Shown: piece after piece, positions 54,350 to 64,000 of the stretch
Layout of the letters: every line of letters starts with the position of its first letter
Position numbering within the stretch: position 1 is the stretch's first letter
Source: Conchocele bisecta
Taxonomy: Eukaryota > Mollusca > Bivalvia > Lucinida > Thyasiridae
Length of the DNA: 64,000 bases
Direction of reading: 5' to 3'
NCBI GenBank assembly: GCA_029237695.1
Contig: CM055266.1
Coordinates: 112,237,370-112,301,369 of the forward strand
Translations under genes and position numbers: made by a program
The notes under the pieces: model-generated
The model's database searches: none
What the model saw: only the letters and a program-made list of their open reading frames with translations
What the model was told of the DNA's origin: nothing

Positions 54350-56331
54350 TGCTGTGGATTAGCCTGTAATTAAAATAGACACACATTGCCACAACAATAC
54401 AGTGTGCATGCCTGCTACTTAGTTTTATTTGGATATAAGACTAGATTACGTGACTTAATCAATACCAATCTTAAAAAAAAAACACAGTCCATTTTGATGA
54501 CCAGACATGAAGTTTGGCACATTATTAGCATTAACTTGAAACACATAGTTCGCACAATAATTACCAATAGCAGACACTATCATTAAAAATGCATTTGCTT
54601 TGACTAGCGCCTGTATGCCACAGATCACTATATTAACCAAAATGGCTGACACTCACTTGCGTTGTCAAATTGAGCTGAAAACCAGGAAGTTTGATGGAAA
54701 TATCATACTAAACATAGGTTTTAGGGGATTTTATAACTTCTGGTACACATTTATATACTTTATATGTAATTTATAATGAGTTTATCTGTTTCTTCCTCAT
54801 TTTTCTAGCGTGAATCTTTGACGCCATTTCAAGAAGCACCAACCTGTTGGGAAGGCACGAATCGATGAGAATTGGGGCTACATATGAAATCTATTTTCCG
54901 TAAATGACTTCGAACGTTCACGAAATGTTCAGAGCAAATGCAAATAGAATTCCGCATTTGCTCTGACAATTCCGTCAACTTTCGACGTCATTTGCAGAAA
55001 ATATTGCAGTTTTTGTAAATATATTTTTCATGAAAAATGGCATAGCTTCTTCGGTGCAAAATTACATGGTGTCATGTACGAGTTTTAGTCAGCATGTCAA
55101 AAATCCTCGTATTTTCATTTCCAGATCGACGATTAACCGCCATACTAGATTATTCGCGATTCGTAACTCCATGGTTCGGTGCACGAATACAATATTCTCA
55201 GAATAAAACACTATTTATCATTTTGGGTTTACCGAAAAAAAAAATAGTTTTAACTCACGGAAAATACTGGTTTATTTTTATCACTAGACTGGTTGTCGGT
55301 AATATTGTTTCGCCAGGCTACCGTTGACCGTGATACGTAGGCTATCATATTGCGAGAAGAGTGTATTGTCTCAGCCTAATCGTATACTATAAACTATAAT
55401 ATGTCATATTGTAGTGATCGTTTTCGCCTCCTTGACAATTCGGCCAAGAACGAGCACTCAGACAGCCAGGTAGCTAGAGTTACTTCCTCTGGTAAGGTGT
55501 CGCTGGTGAAGGTACCAGTCCACCAAGATTTTAGAATTTTTTAGCAATTCTTGGCCGAGCGAGCACTTCCGCAAGTTTTTTTCTCAGATATCCTCTTCAT
55601 ACATTCACAGAGGCTGTTTGCTGTATACACCTGTTACATTATATGTCAAGAAACTTTAGTAGCTACACAAATCAAATTGGCATACAGCTAAGAGCATTTA
55701 TAATGTGTGAAAGTTAGCATGTGGTGGTCAATTTCTGCACTTATTCCGTCATGGCCGCTGGACTAAAGGCGCCAGAAAGCTATGTGACGTGCGGAGTTTG
55801 CACCAACAAATAATGTGTGAATCAAGTCTACATGTACACCTGCCCACACTGATCATAGTCTGTACTGGTACTGAGTGTTTTGTTTTCGAGCCACAAACCT
55901 CTGTTTCAGACTGTTAAAATGGCGCCCCAAACAACAAACACACATTTCGAGCGGAAGATGCGTACAATTCTAATCTGAATATGCTCACTAAATGGCCCAG
56001 ATCACAGTTTGGCACATAATTTTACAAATACTTGCTTTTGTCAGCTGAAAATAGCATAGGATGGGGAGTATTTAATTTTAAGTCACATTCAATCACCACA
56101 GACAGTCAGTTTTGGAATATTCAGTAAAAAGCCAATAGGCAAACTACGAAACTAAGCCTTTTTCAGGTGGACTGGTACCGAAATTCAGATTTTCCGACTT
56201 CCGGTTCACTTCCGGGTTGACATTGAGTGTTTTTCACCGATTGTTCGTTTATTTGTGTACTGTTAGACAGTCCACGACAACTTGTCGTTTGTCTATAGAG
56301 GACATCTTGTTAGCGATCGACTAACCGCATC
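54350..56331. other. Non-coding stretch
   Basis: No supported gene. 54905-54970 holds GCAAATGCAAATAGAATTCC and its complement-like GGAATTCTATTTGC-type wording, also present near 61900. Frames on both strands lack recognisable motifs. Confidence 0.35.
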
Positions 56332-56560
56332 TGTAGCCTATTTCATCAACATTGCAAAGTATACTTTACTAGCAAGTATACTTTGAGGGAGTAATCATTT
56401 ATTTTTCCTGAAATGCATTATTTCATATAGAACTAACAAATGCATATATTTCATGATTAAAAGTATGCAGAATTATTATACTGAATTTATTACATTATCA
56501 CAGCCAAATTGGCTGTGATAATGTAATAAATTCAGTATAATAAAAATTAATAAATTAACT
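56332..56560. mobile_element. MITE with TGTAGCCTATTTCA end, copy 4, right end lost
   Basis: Left end and central palindrome (TTATCACAGCCAAATTGGCT) are present; the match breaks off after ATAAAAATTAATAAATT, without the GGCTACA end. Confidence 0.8.
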
Positions 56561-57059
56561 CATGATCTGGGCCAATTTTCGTAAGGTTTCTGAAAATTTG
56601 TTGCTCTTGTTGCTGTGAAATTACAGCGCTTATAAACGCGTTCCACTCTAGATTAATTATTAGTCTATTTATCATTCACAAACACATGCTACGAATAATT
56701 TCAGGACGTTTAGTCCTTTGATTTACGTTTGCTACATAATTATGTGTTAATACGCCAGGTGAGCTACTTCATAGTGAATGACATAATGTCATTGTGACAT
56801 AGGCCAATGCATATCCTGATCAATTGCACAGTCAGTCTCACCAGGATCACAGGTCAATGTATTGTTGGTTGTACTGATACAGATAATTAACAAACAAACA
56901 GTCTATATCCTGATCACACTGCGAGGATACCCAATTTCGGTGAAATCGGCTACTGGTCGCATACGATACTGGCTGTTATCAGCTCGGTTTTCTGTTTGTA
57001 ATAATACTGCCATCTGTCTCGGCAATATGTTGTCAAGGCGGGGCTCATTTACACACTTG

Positions 57060-57445
57060 TATATGTATGGAGCCCCGTAGGGGACGTATATCTTTTTTTT
57101 AATATTAATTCGTTCCCACGAAATAACAATTCGTTCCCTCAATTTAACAATTCCACGAATTAACAATTCGTTCTCTCAATTTAACAATTCGTTATCACCA
57201 ATTGTTAATTCGTTCCCACGAAATAACAATTCGTTCTCTCAATTTAACATTCAATTGTTAATCTTATTCTTCACGAAATAACAATTCGTTCCCACGGGAA
57301 CTAATTGTTAATTCGTGGGAACGAATTGTTATATCGTGGGAACGAATTGTTAATTCGACGGAACAAATTGTTAAATTGTTATTTCGTGAGAACGAATTAA
57401 TAAAAAAAATTGTCCGATGTCCCCTGCGGGGCTCCGTACATTTGC
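57060..57445. mobile_element. Palindromic 21-bp minisatellite element, copy 3
   Basis: Bounded by GGAGCCCCGTAGGGGACG at the left and GTCCCCTGCGGGGCTCCGTA at the right, so both inverted ends are present. Inside are the GAACGAATTGTTA units in both orientations. Confidence 0.85.
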
Positions 57446-57482
57446 ACACTTGTATAAGTGCCGTCAACTGAGAAATCTGATG

Positions 57483-57590
57483 TTAAAGCATTTTAGAAAT
57501 AGCAAGTTATAGACATATAACCAATATATAGAGGATATTTATATTTTATAAATAGCAAGTTATAGACATATAACCAATATAGATAGTATC
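57483..57590. repeat. Direct repeat of about 36 bp
   Basis: AAATAGCAAGTTATAGACAT followed by ATAACCAATATA occurs twice, near 57498 and 57551. Confidence 0.75.
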
Positions 57591-58091
57591 CCCCGAGTTT
57601 GGCCGGAATGCTTAAAGGCGCATGCTCACTCGGTAGTCACAAAAAGTTCTTTACAGGAATTAAATAAGTGTATAATTGTGCCACTATTCCACCAGTTCTA
57701 AAAATTACGAGTGCTTGCTATGCTATGCAGATATAATCAGTTAGTAATGTTGATGTTACTGATAGTGACGCGCGATGGTATCAGGCTAATTTCATATGCA
57801 AATGAGGCATGATATTTATTAATTATTTATACTAATTAAAAACGTTTCGACATATTATAAAGTATGATCATTGTTACAAGCATGTTTTATTTATGTCTAA
57901 CGAAATACCACGACATTTTCATGATACATGTATTTACAGGGAGAAATATCTGACAATCTAATGAATTATCGTCCGCTATGTTTGAACTATTTATAGCCCA
58001 CAAAGCAAAGAGTAAAGTACTTTCATGTAGGTTATTAACCGTAAATGTAAGGATAGACAGCGAAAAGGCTGAACGGCCGTGAATTCTAATA

Positions 58092-58229
58092 TTAACCCTT
58101 ACACCGCTATCTTAATTGACAGCACTTCAGAATTCTGACGTGCTGTCAAACCATGTTTTATTGATAAATAAGGCAAGATATAAAACCAACAGCAGACGAC
58201 AATTGTGTGAGTAGCGGTCTAAGGGTTAA
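58092..58229. mobile_element. MITE of the 19609 family, short copy
   Basis: TTAACCCTTACACCGCTATC at the left, TAGCGGTCTAAGGGTTAA at the right; centre CAGCACTTCAGAATTCTGACG palindrome. Confidence 0.75.
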
Positions 58230-59259
58230 GTTAGCGACGAATTATCATTTACAATTTACAACTATATTACTTGTCATTTCGTTGGTTATTCTATTGTCAT
58301 GTTAAACTAGCTAGATGCATTGTTCGGTGAGGTCACGCGTACTATTACAAGTTAGAGTAAATGTAAATGCTTTGATTTAACGACAGCCCTGGCTCAATGA
58401 CCTTGCATGTCGGGACCGACTATTTAAGTCCCCATCCGACAGGACTAGGCTAGCATAAAGTTGTCTTGCCCATGGACACACCGAATCGGCCATTCGCAGC
58501 GGCAGAGTCTACACCACGCCGTTATATATGGCTGTTACTGGAGCAATGGGGTTTATGGGATTTGTGACCAGTGTAACTCATGTAGCCTGATAACAATCTA
58601 TATTGCTTGTTAAAAGCCTGACGAGTGTTTCACCGATGAAATGGCGAACGATGCTGGATCTATGTACAGTGACAACAAAACCAACAAGCCCCATTTCTGA
58701 CATGGACTGAACTTGCCGCCAACCAACCGAAGCATGTACAGTGGGACCTCTCTAAACCGGACACCTGGTAGGGTGTCCACTGAGAGAGGTTCCACTTCAA
58801 TGCACGGGTAAGAACATCCATTACAAGTTTGCGAATTTTGCAATCACGAACAAACATTTAAATTAGAGGTAAATTATAGTGGCATCTACCAATGTAGAAC
58901 TCGGCTGAGGTGATCATGGTGTCAGATTTAGTCAATATCTCCTGACCTGACCAGTCATTAGCCGTCTATGAGTAACTGAACAAATAAATTACACCTGGAA
59001 GTGAGGTTTCTTCAACATCACCTGTTTATTTGCAAGTGTAATTAAAACAAGCTTTCTGTTGTGTCACAATAACAACTGTATTTTCTGAATAAATTAATGT
59101 AAATATGTGCATAAACAAAGAAATGGTGGCCCATAATGTTGGTAAAAAGGCGTTACCCTCCTGACATTGTGTGACAGGACGTCAATTTCCAAAGCTTTAC
59201 CAAACTAAACAAAGTAGAACTATATCCCGTCAACACAGTGCGTATGTGCCGTGAAACAC

Positions 59260-59660
59260 GGTGCCGTGAAACATTTTTGATATCCAGTCAATACCATTTT
59301 TGCATTTTACAGCCATTTGTAGGTGTTGACGGGATAAATAGAATAGTAGGTTAGTGCCGTGAATGGAAATAAATATCTGGCGCGGCACGGAAACGGGATG
59401 TGCTCGGCAGAGCCTCGCCCATCCCGTTTCCTGAGCCTTGCCAGATATTTTTTCCCATTCACGGCACTAACCTACTAGTCTCTATCTATTTTCCTTATTT
59501 CTGAACCAAAGTATATGTTGTGACCACTCATTTGAACCGTCTCGGCGAGACAGTTCAAATGAGTGGTCACAACATATACTTCTGATGAGAAATAAAGAAA
59601 TTCTCGAGCCTTGTCGGATATTTTTTCCCATTCACGGCACTAACCTACTATTCTCTATAT
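59260..59660. repeat. Nested hairpins, including GTTGTGACCACTCATTTGAA
   Basis: TAGGTTAGTGCCGTGAATGG near 59350 pairs with CATTCACGGCACTAACCTAC near 59455 and again near 59630. Between, 59511-59581 is a separate hairpin (GTATATGTTGTGACCACTCA and complement) whose copy lies at 61581-61655. Confidence 0.75.
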
Positions 59661-59704
59661 GTGGTACTACGAATATACGAATAGTGGTGATGTGTCGAAG
59701 CTAC

Positions 59705-60060
59705 GTACATATGTACGGACCTTCGCAGGGGACATGAACTGTTTTATTAATTCGTTCCCACGAAATAACAATTCGTTCCCTCAATTTAACAATTCGTTCC
59801 CACGAATTACCAATTCGTTCCCACAAAATGACAATTCGTTCCTTCAATTTAACAACTCGTTGCCTCAATTTAACAATTCGATCCCTCGAATTAACAATTC
59901 GTTCCCACGATATAACAATTTGTTCCCACGAATTAACAATCGTTAAATTAAGGGAACGAATTGTTATTTCGTGATAACGAATTGTTAAATTGAGGGAACT
60001 AATTGTTATTTCGTGGGAACGAATTAATAAAAATAAGAATTCTACGGGGCTCCGTACATG
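59705..60060. mobile_element. Palindromic 21-bp minisatellite element, copy 4
   Basis: Begins near ACGGACCTTCGCAGGGGACA and ends TACGGGGCTCCGTACATG; same 21-bp units in both orientations. Confidence 0.8.
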
Positions 60061-60177
60061 TCAGGAATGTAACATTTATTTCGTGATCGTTATGCTTTTC
60101 TATGTGTTGTTTATATGCATACATGTAGTCTTGACTTGTATGAAAGGATTACAATTTTCCGCAGTGATGAAGAAGAC

Positions 60178-60770
60178 ACTACTGTTTGTTTCACGTTTTG
60201 CTGCCGACGAACATTTGTGACATTAAACACATAAATCTAAAAAATATTTAAAAGTTAGTACTTGTTCATCAATAACAATAAAGTCACCCTCCCGAAAAAA
60301 AATTATTTGATGAAATTTCATCAAATATTGATTTTATTTGCGAAAAAATTATTTTCCTATGGGAATTTAACATGGGGAGTCAATTTCCAAAACTTTTCTT
60401 TTTTTTTATCCTGAAGGATCAAAAAACGAAAATATTTGGAAATTGACTCCGAAACCTGGAGAGATACCTTGAAAATGATGTAACTAAGAAAACAAAAGTT
60501 AGATTTTGAAAATCGGTATGCAATTAAAAAAAACATTTATACAAAATCTATTTTTAGCCCCCATGTTAAATTCCCATAGGAAAATCCTTTTTTCGCAATA
60601 AAATCAATATTTGATAGAATTTCATCAAATAATATTTTTTGGGGAGAGTGATTTTTTTGTTATTGATAAAAAAATGTACTTACTTTTAAATATTTTTTAG
60701 ATTTAATGTGTTTAATAGCCAAAAGTTCGTCGGCAGCAAAACGTGGAACAGACAGTAGTTAACTTTACGC
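60178..60770. mobile_element. Palindromic foldback element, copy 2
   Basis: CTGTTTGTTTCACGTTTTGC, TGCCGACGAACATTTGTGAC and AGTCACCCTCCC at the left; TTCGTCGGCAGCAAAACGTG and GAACAGACAGTAGT at the right. Interior AAAATCGGTATGC and AAACGAAAATATTTGG regions also mirror each other. Confidence 0.8.
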
Positions 60771-60864
60771 ATTACGCATACTGTGACAGTCCTAAACATT
60801 GCACCAGTCGAGATGTCAGGAGTGTAACACATGTTAGATACATTGTTCTTTTGAGGTACGGTTG

Positions 60865-61087
60865 GTTGTCCTATTTTCGAGCTCCCCCTCCCCCGGAAAA
60901 TTTTGAAATCTAGATGTCTGGAAATGCACTTTCCTGTGTTTTACGGCATTTGAATTCGGACTCGAACTGGTGGTAAATTGTGGACACCATATGACTTGTT
61001 CAAAGCAGTTTAGATATATGTAAACTTCCGTGGCTGAAGGGGGGGGGGGGGTGCAACCCCGGAACACCCCCTCCAGATCCGCCCCTG
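60865..61087. mobile_element. hAT-like MITE, copy 4, left end lost
   Basis: GTTGTCCTATTTTCGAGCTC near 60867, GGCATTTGAATTCGGACTCG and the right end CTCCAGATCCGCCCCTG (61087) are present; the CAGGGGCGGATC left end is not. Confidence 0.7.
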
Positions 61088-61145
61088 CTGTCATTCAACC
61101 CTAAAAGACCAAAGCCAACATGTGCAAGCAGGGTAGATCAGGTAG

Positions 61146-61310
61146 TTGTAACGGTAAATGCCCACTCAGTAGGCACAAAGTGTTATTTACATCAGAGACA
61201 TTTTCTGGCGAAACAAACATTCATTCGCCATTACCCCACGTATGGATTGACGTTATGTCCACATTTATATCAGGGGCGATAACCATGTGTCCGTAAAATG
61301 TTTGTACCTA
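61146..61310. repeat. Single-ended copy of the 20694 family
   Basis: GTAAATGCCCACTCAGTAGG, then TATCAGAGACATTTTCTGGC and CATTCATTCGCCATTACC follow the left part of the 20694 element. Confidence 0.6.
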
Positions 61311-61580
61311 TGGGTTCGTGTCATTAAGTTTAGCATATCCACGAAAGATTTTCCAAAATAGAATGTCAGACCAAATGTTATTGTGAATTTCAATTTTGCA
61401 CCTACGAGCTTCTTAGAGGTACGAAGTTTAGTGATACTGACCCGAGATGAGTCGGTGGCTAGCGAACGCCTTCAAACTTTACACTACTTAGCATATTCAT
61501 ACGCGTGTTAACCCAGTTCATGCTGAGGCTATGTCTTTCTGTTTATGAAAACTTCTAAATATTTTCTTTATATGTACTTA

Positions 61581-61655
61581 GAAGTATATGTTGTGACCAC
61601 CATTTGAACCGTCTCGTCGAGCCGGTTCAAATGAGTGGTCACAACATATACTTCC
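61581..61655. repeat. Hairpin, copy of 59511-59581
   Basis: GAAGTATATGTTGTGACCAC and GTGGTCACAACATATACTTC pair around GTCTCGTCGAGCC. Confidence 0.8.
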
Positions 61656-62174
61656 ATTGAGAAATAAGAAAAATAAAAATGAAATATTGTATTCCTAGTA
61701 TAAATGGGTTAAAGCCAAGGCTACGATGAATAGTGAAAGGTTAAACACATTGACTCAACCGGATCCGTCCATCGTAGTATGTACACAGATTATAGTAGGC
61801 CACTAACAATAACATACACGGCAAACCCATTACTATACTGTAATATAAGCGAATAGCCATGTGATTTTTTACCTCAGTTTCCGTAAATGATGTTGAAAGT
61901 TGATGAAATGTTCAGAGCAAATGCGGAATAGAATTCCGCATTTGCTATGAAAATTTCGTCAACTTTTGACGAGATTTACAGAAAATGTCATAGTTTCTGT
62001 AAATATTTTTCATGAAAAATCGCATATCTTCATAGGTACTCAATCACATTGCTTGTCTCATATGTCGACACAATATCAACAGTAACCGACTGTCAGTTGA
62101 AGTTATCGTACATCGTGGATTACACACAAAGTTCGGGAACTATGTTTAAGAAAGTGATAAATTTCCTGGTCCAG

Positions 62175-62276
62175 TGGTACGACGTGGCGTTGTCCATTGT
62201 GCGCAAGATGACCCCGTTTCCGGTGCCGGACCCTTTAAGGATCACGCAGCGCGTGCTGAAGAAGATCACGGGATAA
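62175..62276 (+). CDS. Terminal exon candidate, unidentified gene
   Basis: A short GC-rich island in AT-rich surroundings. After TTCCTGGTCCAG (acceptor-like) one frame codes WYDVALSIVRKMTPFPVPD, then PLRITQRVLKKITG, before TAA 62274-62276. Third codon positions are mostly G or C, unlike nearby sequence. The same frame is also open upstream from ATG 62139 (MFKKVINFLV), so a small intronless frame is an alternative. No family recognised. Confidence 0.35.
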   Translation, partial: WYDVALSIVRKMTPFPVPDPLRITQRVLKKITG

Positions 62277-62486
62277 TGTTCATGAATCTGACATCGCGTT
62301 GGAGGCGGCGGAAAAAAAGGATTATATTAGAAAGTACATGTATCTTCAAATATAATTATATTCAACAGATACTATAGACACACGTATGTTTTCAGAAAGT
62401 ATTAAAAATATTAAAACATGCATGGTCTAGTTAATATGTGTACGTAGTGTGCGACCATAGTATATACATATAGAGTGTTATGTATG

Positions 62487-63848
62487 GAACGCCATATCTG
62501 TCTTATATGCACATACATACTTATATGATGTGCAAACGTATGTCTTTGTAGTGCAAACCACCTTATAAGATGTGCAAACTATATGATGTGCATTGTTCAT
62601 TATATTATGTGCATTGTTCATTATATGATGTGCAAACCTCTTTATATGATGTGCATTGTTCATTATATGATGTGCATTGTTCATTATATGATGTGCAAAC
62701 CTCTTTATATGATGTGCATTGTTCATTATATTATGTGCATTGTTCATTATATGATGTGCAAACCTCTTTATATGATGTGCATTGTTCATTATATTATGTG
62801 CAAACCTCTTTATATAATGTGCATTGTTCATTATATGATGTGCATTGTTCATTATATGATGTGCAAACCTCTTTATATGATGTGCATTGTTCATTATATT
62901 ATGTGCAAACCTCTTTATATGATGTGCATTGTTCATTATATGATGTGCAAACTTCGTTATATGTTCTGCATTATTCATTATATGATGTGAAAACTTCTTT
63001 ATATCGTGTGCACACTTCCTTATATGATGAAACTTCTCTATATTATGTGCAAACCTCTTTATATGAAGCGCAAACTGCATTATATGATATGTAAACATCT
63101 TTATATGATGTGCAAACGTCTTTATATATTGTGAATCTTTCATTATATGTTGTGCAAGCTGCTTTATATGATGTACAAACCTCTTTATATGGTGTACATT
63201 GTTCGTTATATGATGTGCAAACCTCGTCATATGGTGTGCATTGTTCATTATATGATGTACAAACTTCTATAAGTAAGTAAGTAATTTGTTTATCATAGTG
63301 ACATGTGTAAACGTACAAGAATAAATATAACGTTGATAATCATGCTAATTACACCCGGCCCATTGGACCTATATGTCACCTTATATATGTCTATATATGA
63401 TGTGTAAACCCCTGCATATGCATTTTTCGTTATATGGTGTGCGAACTTCTTATACGATGTGCATTGTTCATTATATGATCATCATATAAAGAGGTTTGCA
63501 CAGCATATATGATATAATGAAGTTTTCACAGCATATAATGAAGAATGCACAACATATAAAGAAGTTTGCACATCATATAATGAAGAATGCACCTCATATA
63601 AAGAAGTTTGCACATCATATAATGAAGAATGCACCTCATATAAAGTTTTTTACACATCATAATGAAGAATGCACCTCATATAAAGAAGTTTGCACATCAT
63701 ATAATGAAGAATGCACCTCATATAAAGAAGTTTGCACATCATATTATAATGAAGTTTTCACATCATATAAAGAACAATGCACATCATATAAATAAGTTTG
63801 GACATCATGTAAACATATATGTGCATATAAGACAGATATGGCGTTCAA
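62487..63848. mobile_element. Foldback element with 21-bp minisatellite
   Basis: The ends AACGCCATATCTGTCTTATA and its complement TATAAGACAGATATGGCGTT (63826-63845) are inverted. The left interior has tandem 21-bp units of two types, TATATGATGTGCATTGTTCA and TATATGATGTGCAAACCTCT; the right interior (63485-63800) has the same units inverted. A short unique part (63290-63400) separates the arms. Because 21 is seven codons, long repeat frames such as MNNAHHIKRFAHH arise; they are artefacts. Confidence 0.85.
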
Positions 63849-63896
63849 TAGTTATTGCATAAAATTGGCTTTCACAGTGCAATAACACGTGTATTT

Positions 63897-64000
63897 AAAG
63901 GTACATGCCCACTCAGTAGCCACAAAATGCTTTTTATATTAGGTACATCATCTGAGACATTTTCTGGCAAAATGAACATTCATTCACCATTGTTACATGG
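63897..64000. repeat. Left part of a 20694-family element, cut by the window end
   Basis: AAAGGTACATGCCCACTCAG, GACATTTTCTGGCAAAATGA and CATTCATTCACCATT match the 20694 and 61146 copies. Confidence 0.65.

Noticed and set aside
62478..63862. His/Asn-rich and Tyr/Cys-rich repeat frames (up to 256 codons)
   Set aside because: They arise from the stop-free 21-bp minisatellite units.
1..64000. A bacterial or free viral genome as source
   Set aside because: Gene density is very low, repeats are of eukaryotic MITE, LINE and pogo types, and exon-like islands have splice-like edges.

Overview
The window reads as nuclear DNA of an aquatic animal, probably a lophotrochozoan such as a mollusc; that placement is an inference from the repeat landscape. 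It is AT-rich and mostly non-coding, with no operons or bacterial gene spacing. It is full of short palindromic (MITE or foldback) repeats, minisatellites and poly-C runs, and holds fragments of LINE, pogo and hAT-like elements. Real coding sequence falls into two groups: isolated short segments with splice-site-like edges (candidate host exons) and broken genes of mobile or viral elements.

The main feature is a decayed endogenous dsDNA virus or transposon of the Polinton/Maverick-adintovirus type, about 5.78-16.09 kb, visibly more GC-rich than its surroundings. It carries a protein-primed family B DNA polymerase pseudogene (5834-8410, +, palm cut off), a small unidentified remnant (8523-8891, +), two small conserved genes (8966-9290 and 9232-9818, -), an uninterrupted FtsK/HerA-type packaging ATPase (10019-10681, -), a broken double jelly-roll major capsid gene (10632-11650, -), a small hydrophobic protein (11651-11875, +), a long structural-type pseudogene (11855-13125, -), a minor-capsid candidate (13139-13830, +), a fibre-like gene (13879-14355, +), a two-helix membrane protein (14381-14982, +) and a tail with two late-domain-like motifs (14982-15068, +). 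No integrase and no adenain-type protease were found. Degenerate inverted repeats lie at 5777-5833 and 16036-16092.

On both sides lies the same 27-bp satellite in the same orientation (1912-5668 and 16329-19137), as if the element had landed inside one array. The right array stops exactly at what looks like a 5' splice site of a minus-strand exon (19122-19242). A second minus-strand exon candidate is at 30775-31106. Both fit an M12B-type (ADAM/ADAMTS-like) metalloprotease precursor, so the satellite and viral element may sit in an intron of that gene.

The rest (19.3-64 kb) holds a 5'-truncated LINE (29.4-30.7 kb), a DNA transposon with inverted repeats of about 165 bp around an uncharacterised broken gene (43.77-46.54 kb), an internally deleted pogo-like element with a PHD finger (53.3-54.3 kb), two candidate terminal exons on the plus strand (46931-47081 and 62175-62276), a partly duplicated block (35.4-38.0 kb), four copies of a 21-bp palindromic minisatellite element, several MITE families with nested insertions near 50.2-50.9 kb, and a foldback minisatellite at 62.49-63.85 kb. 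No tRNA, rRNA or CRISPR was recognised.
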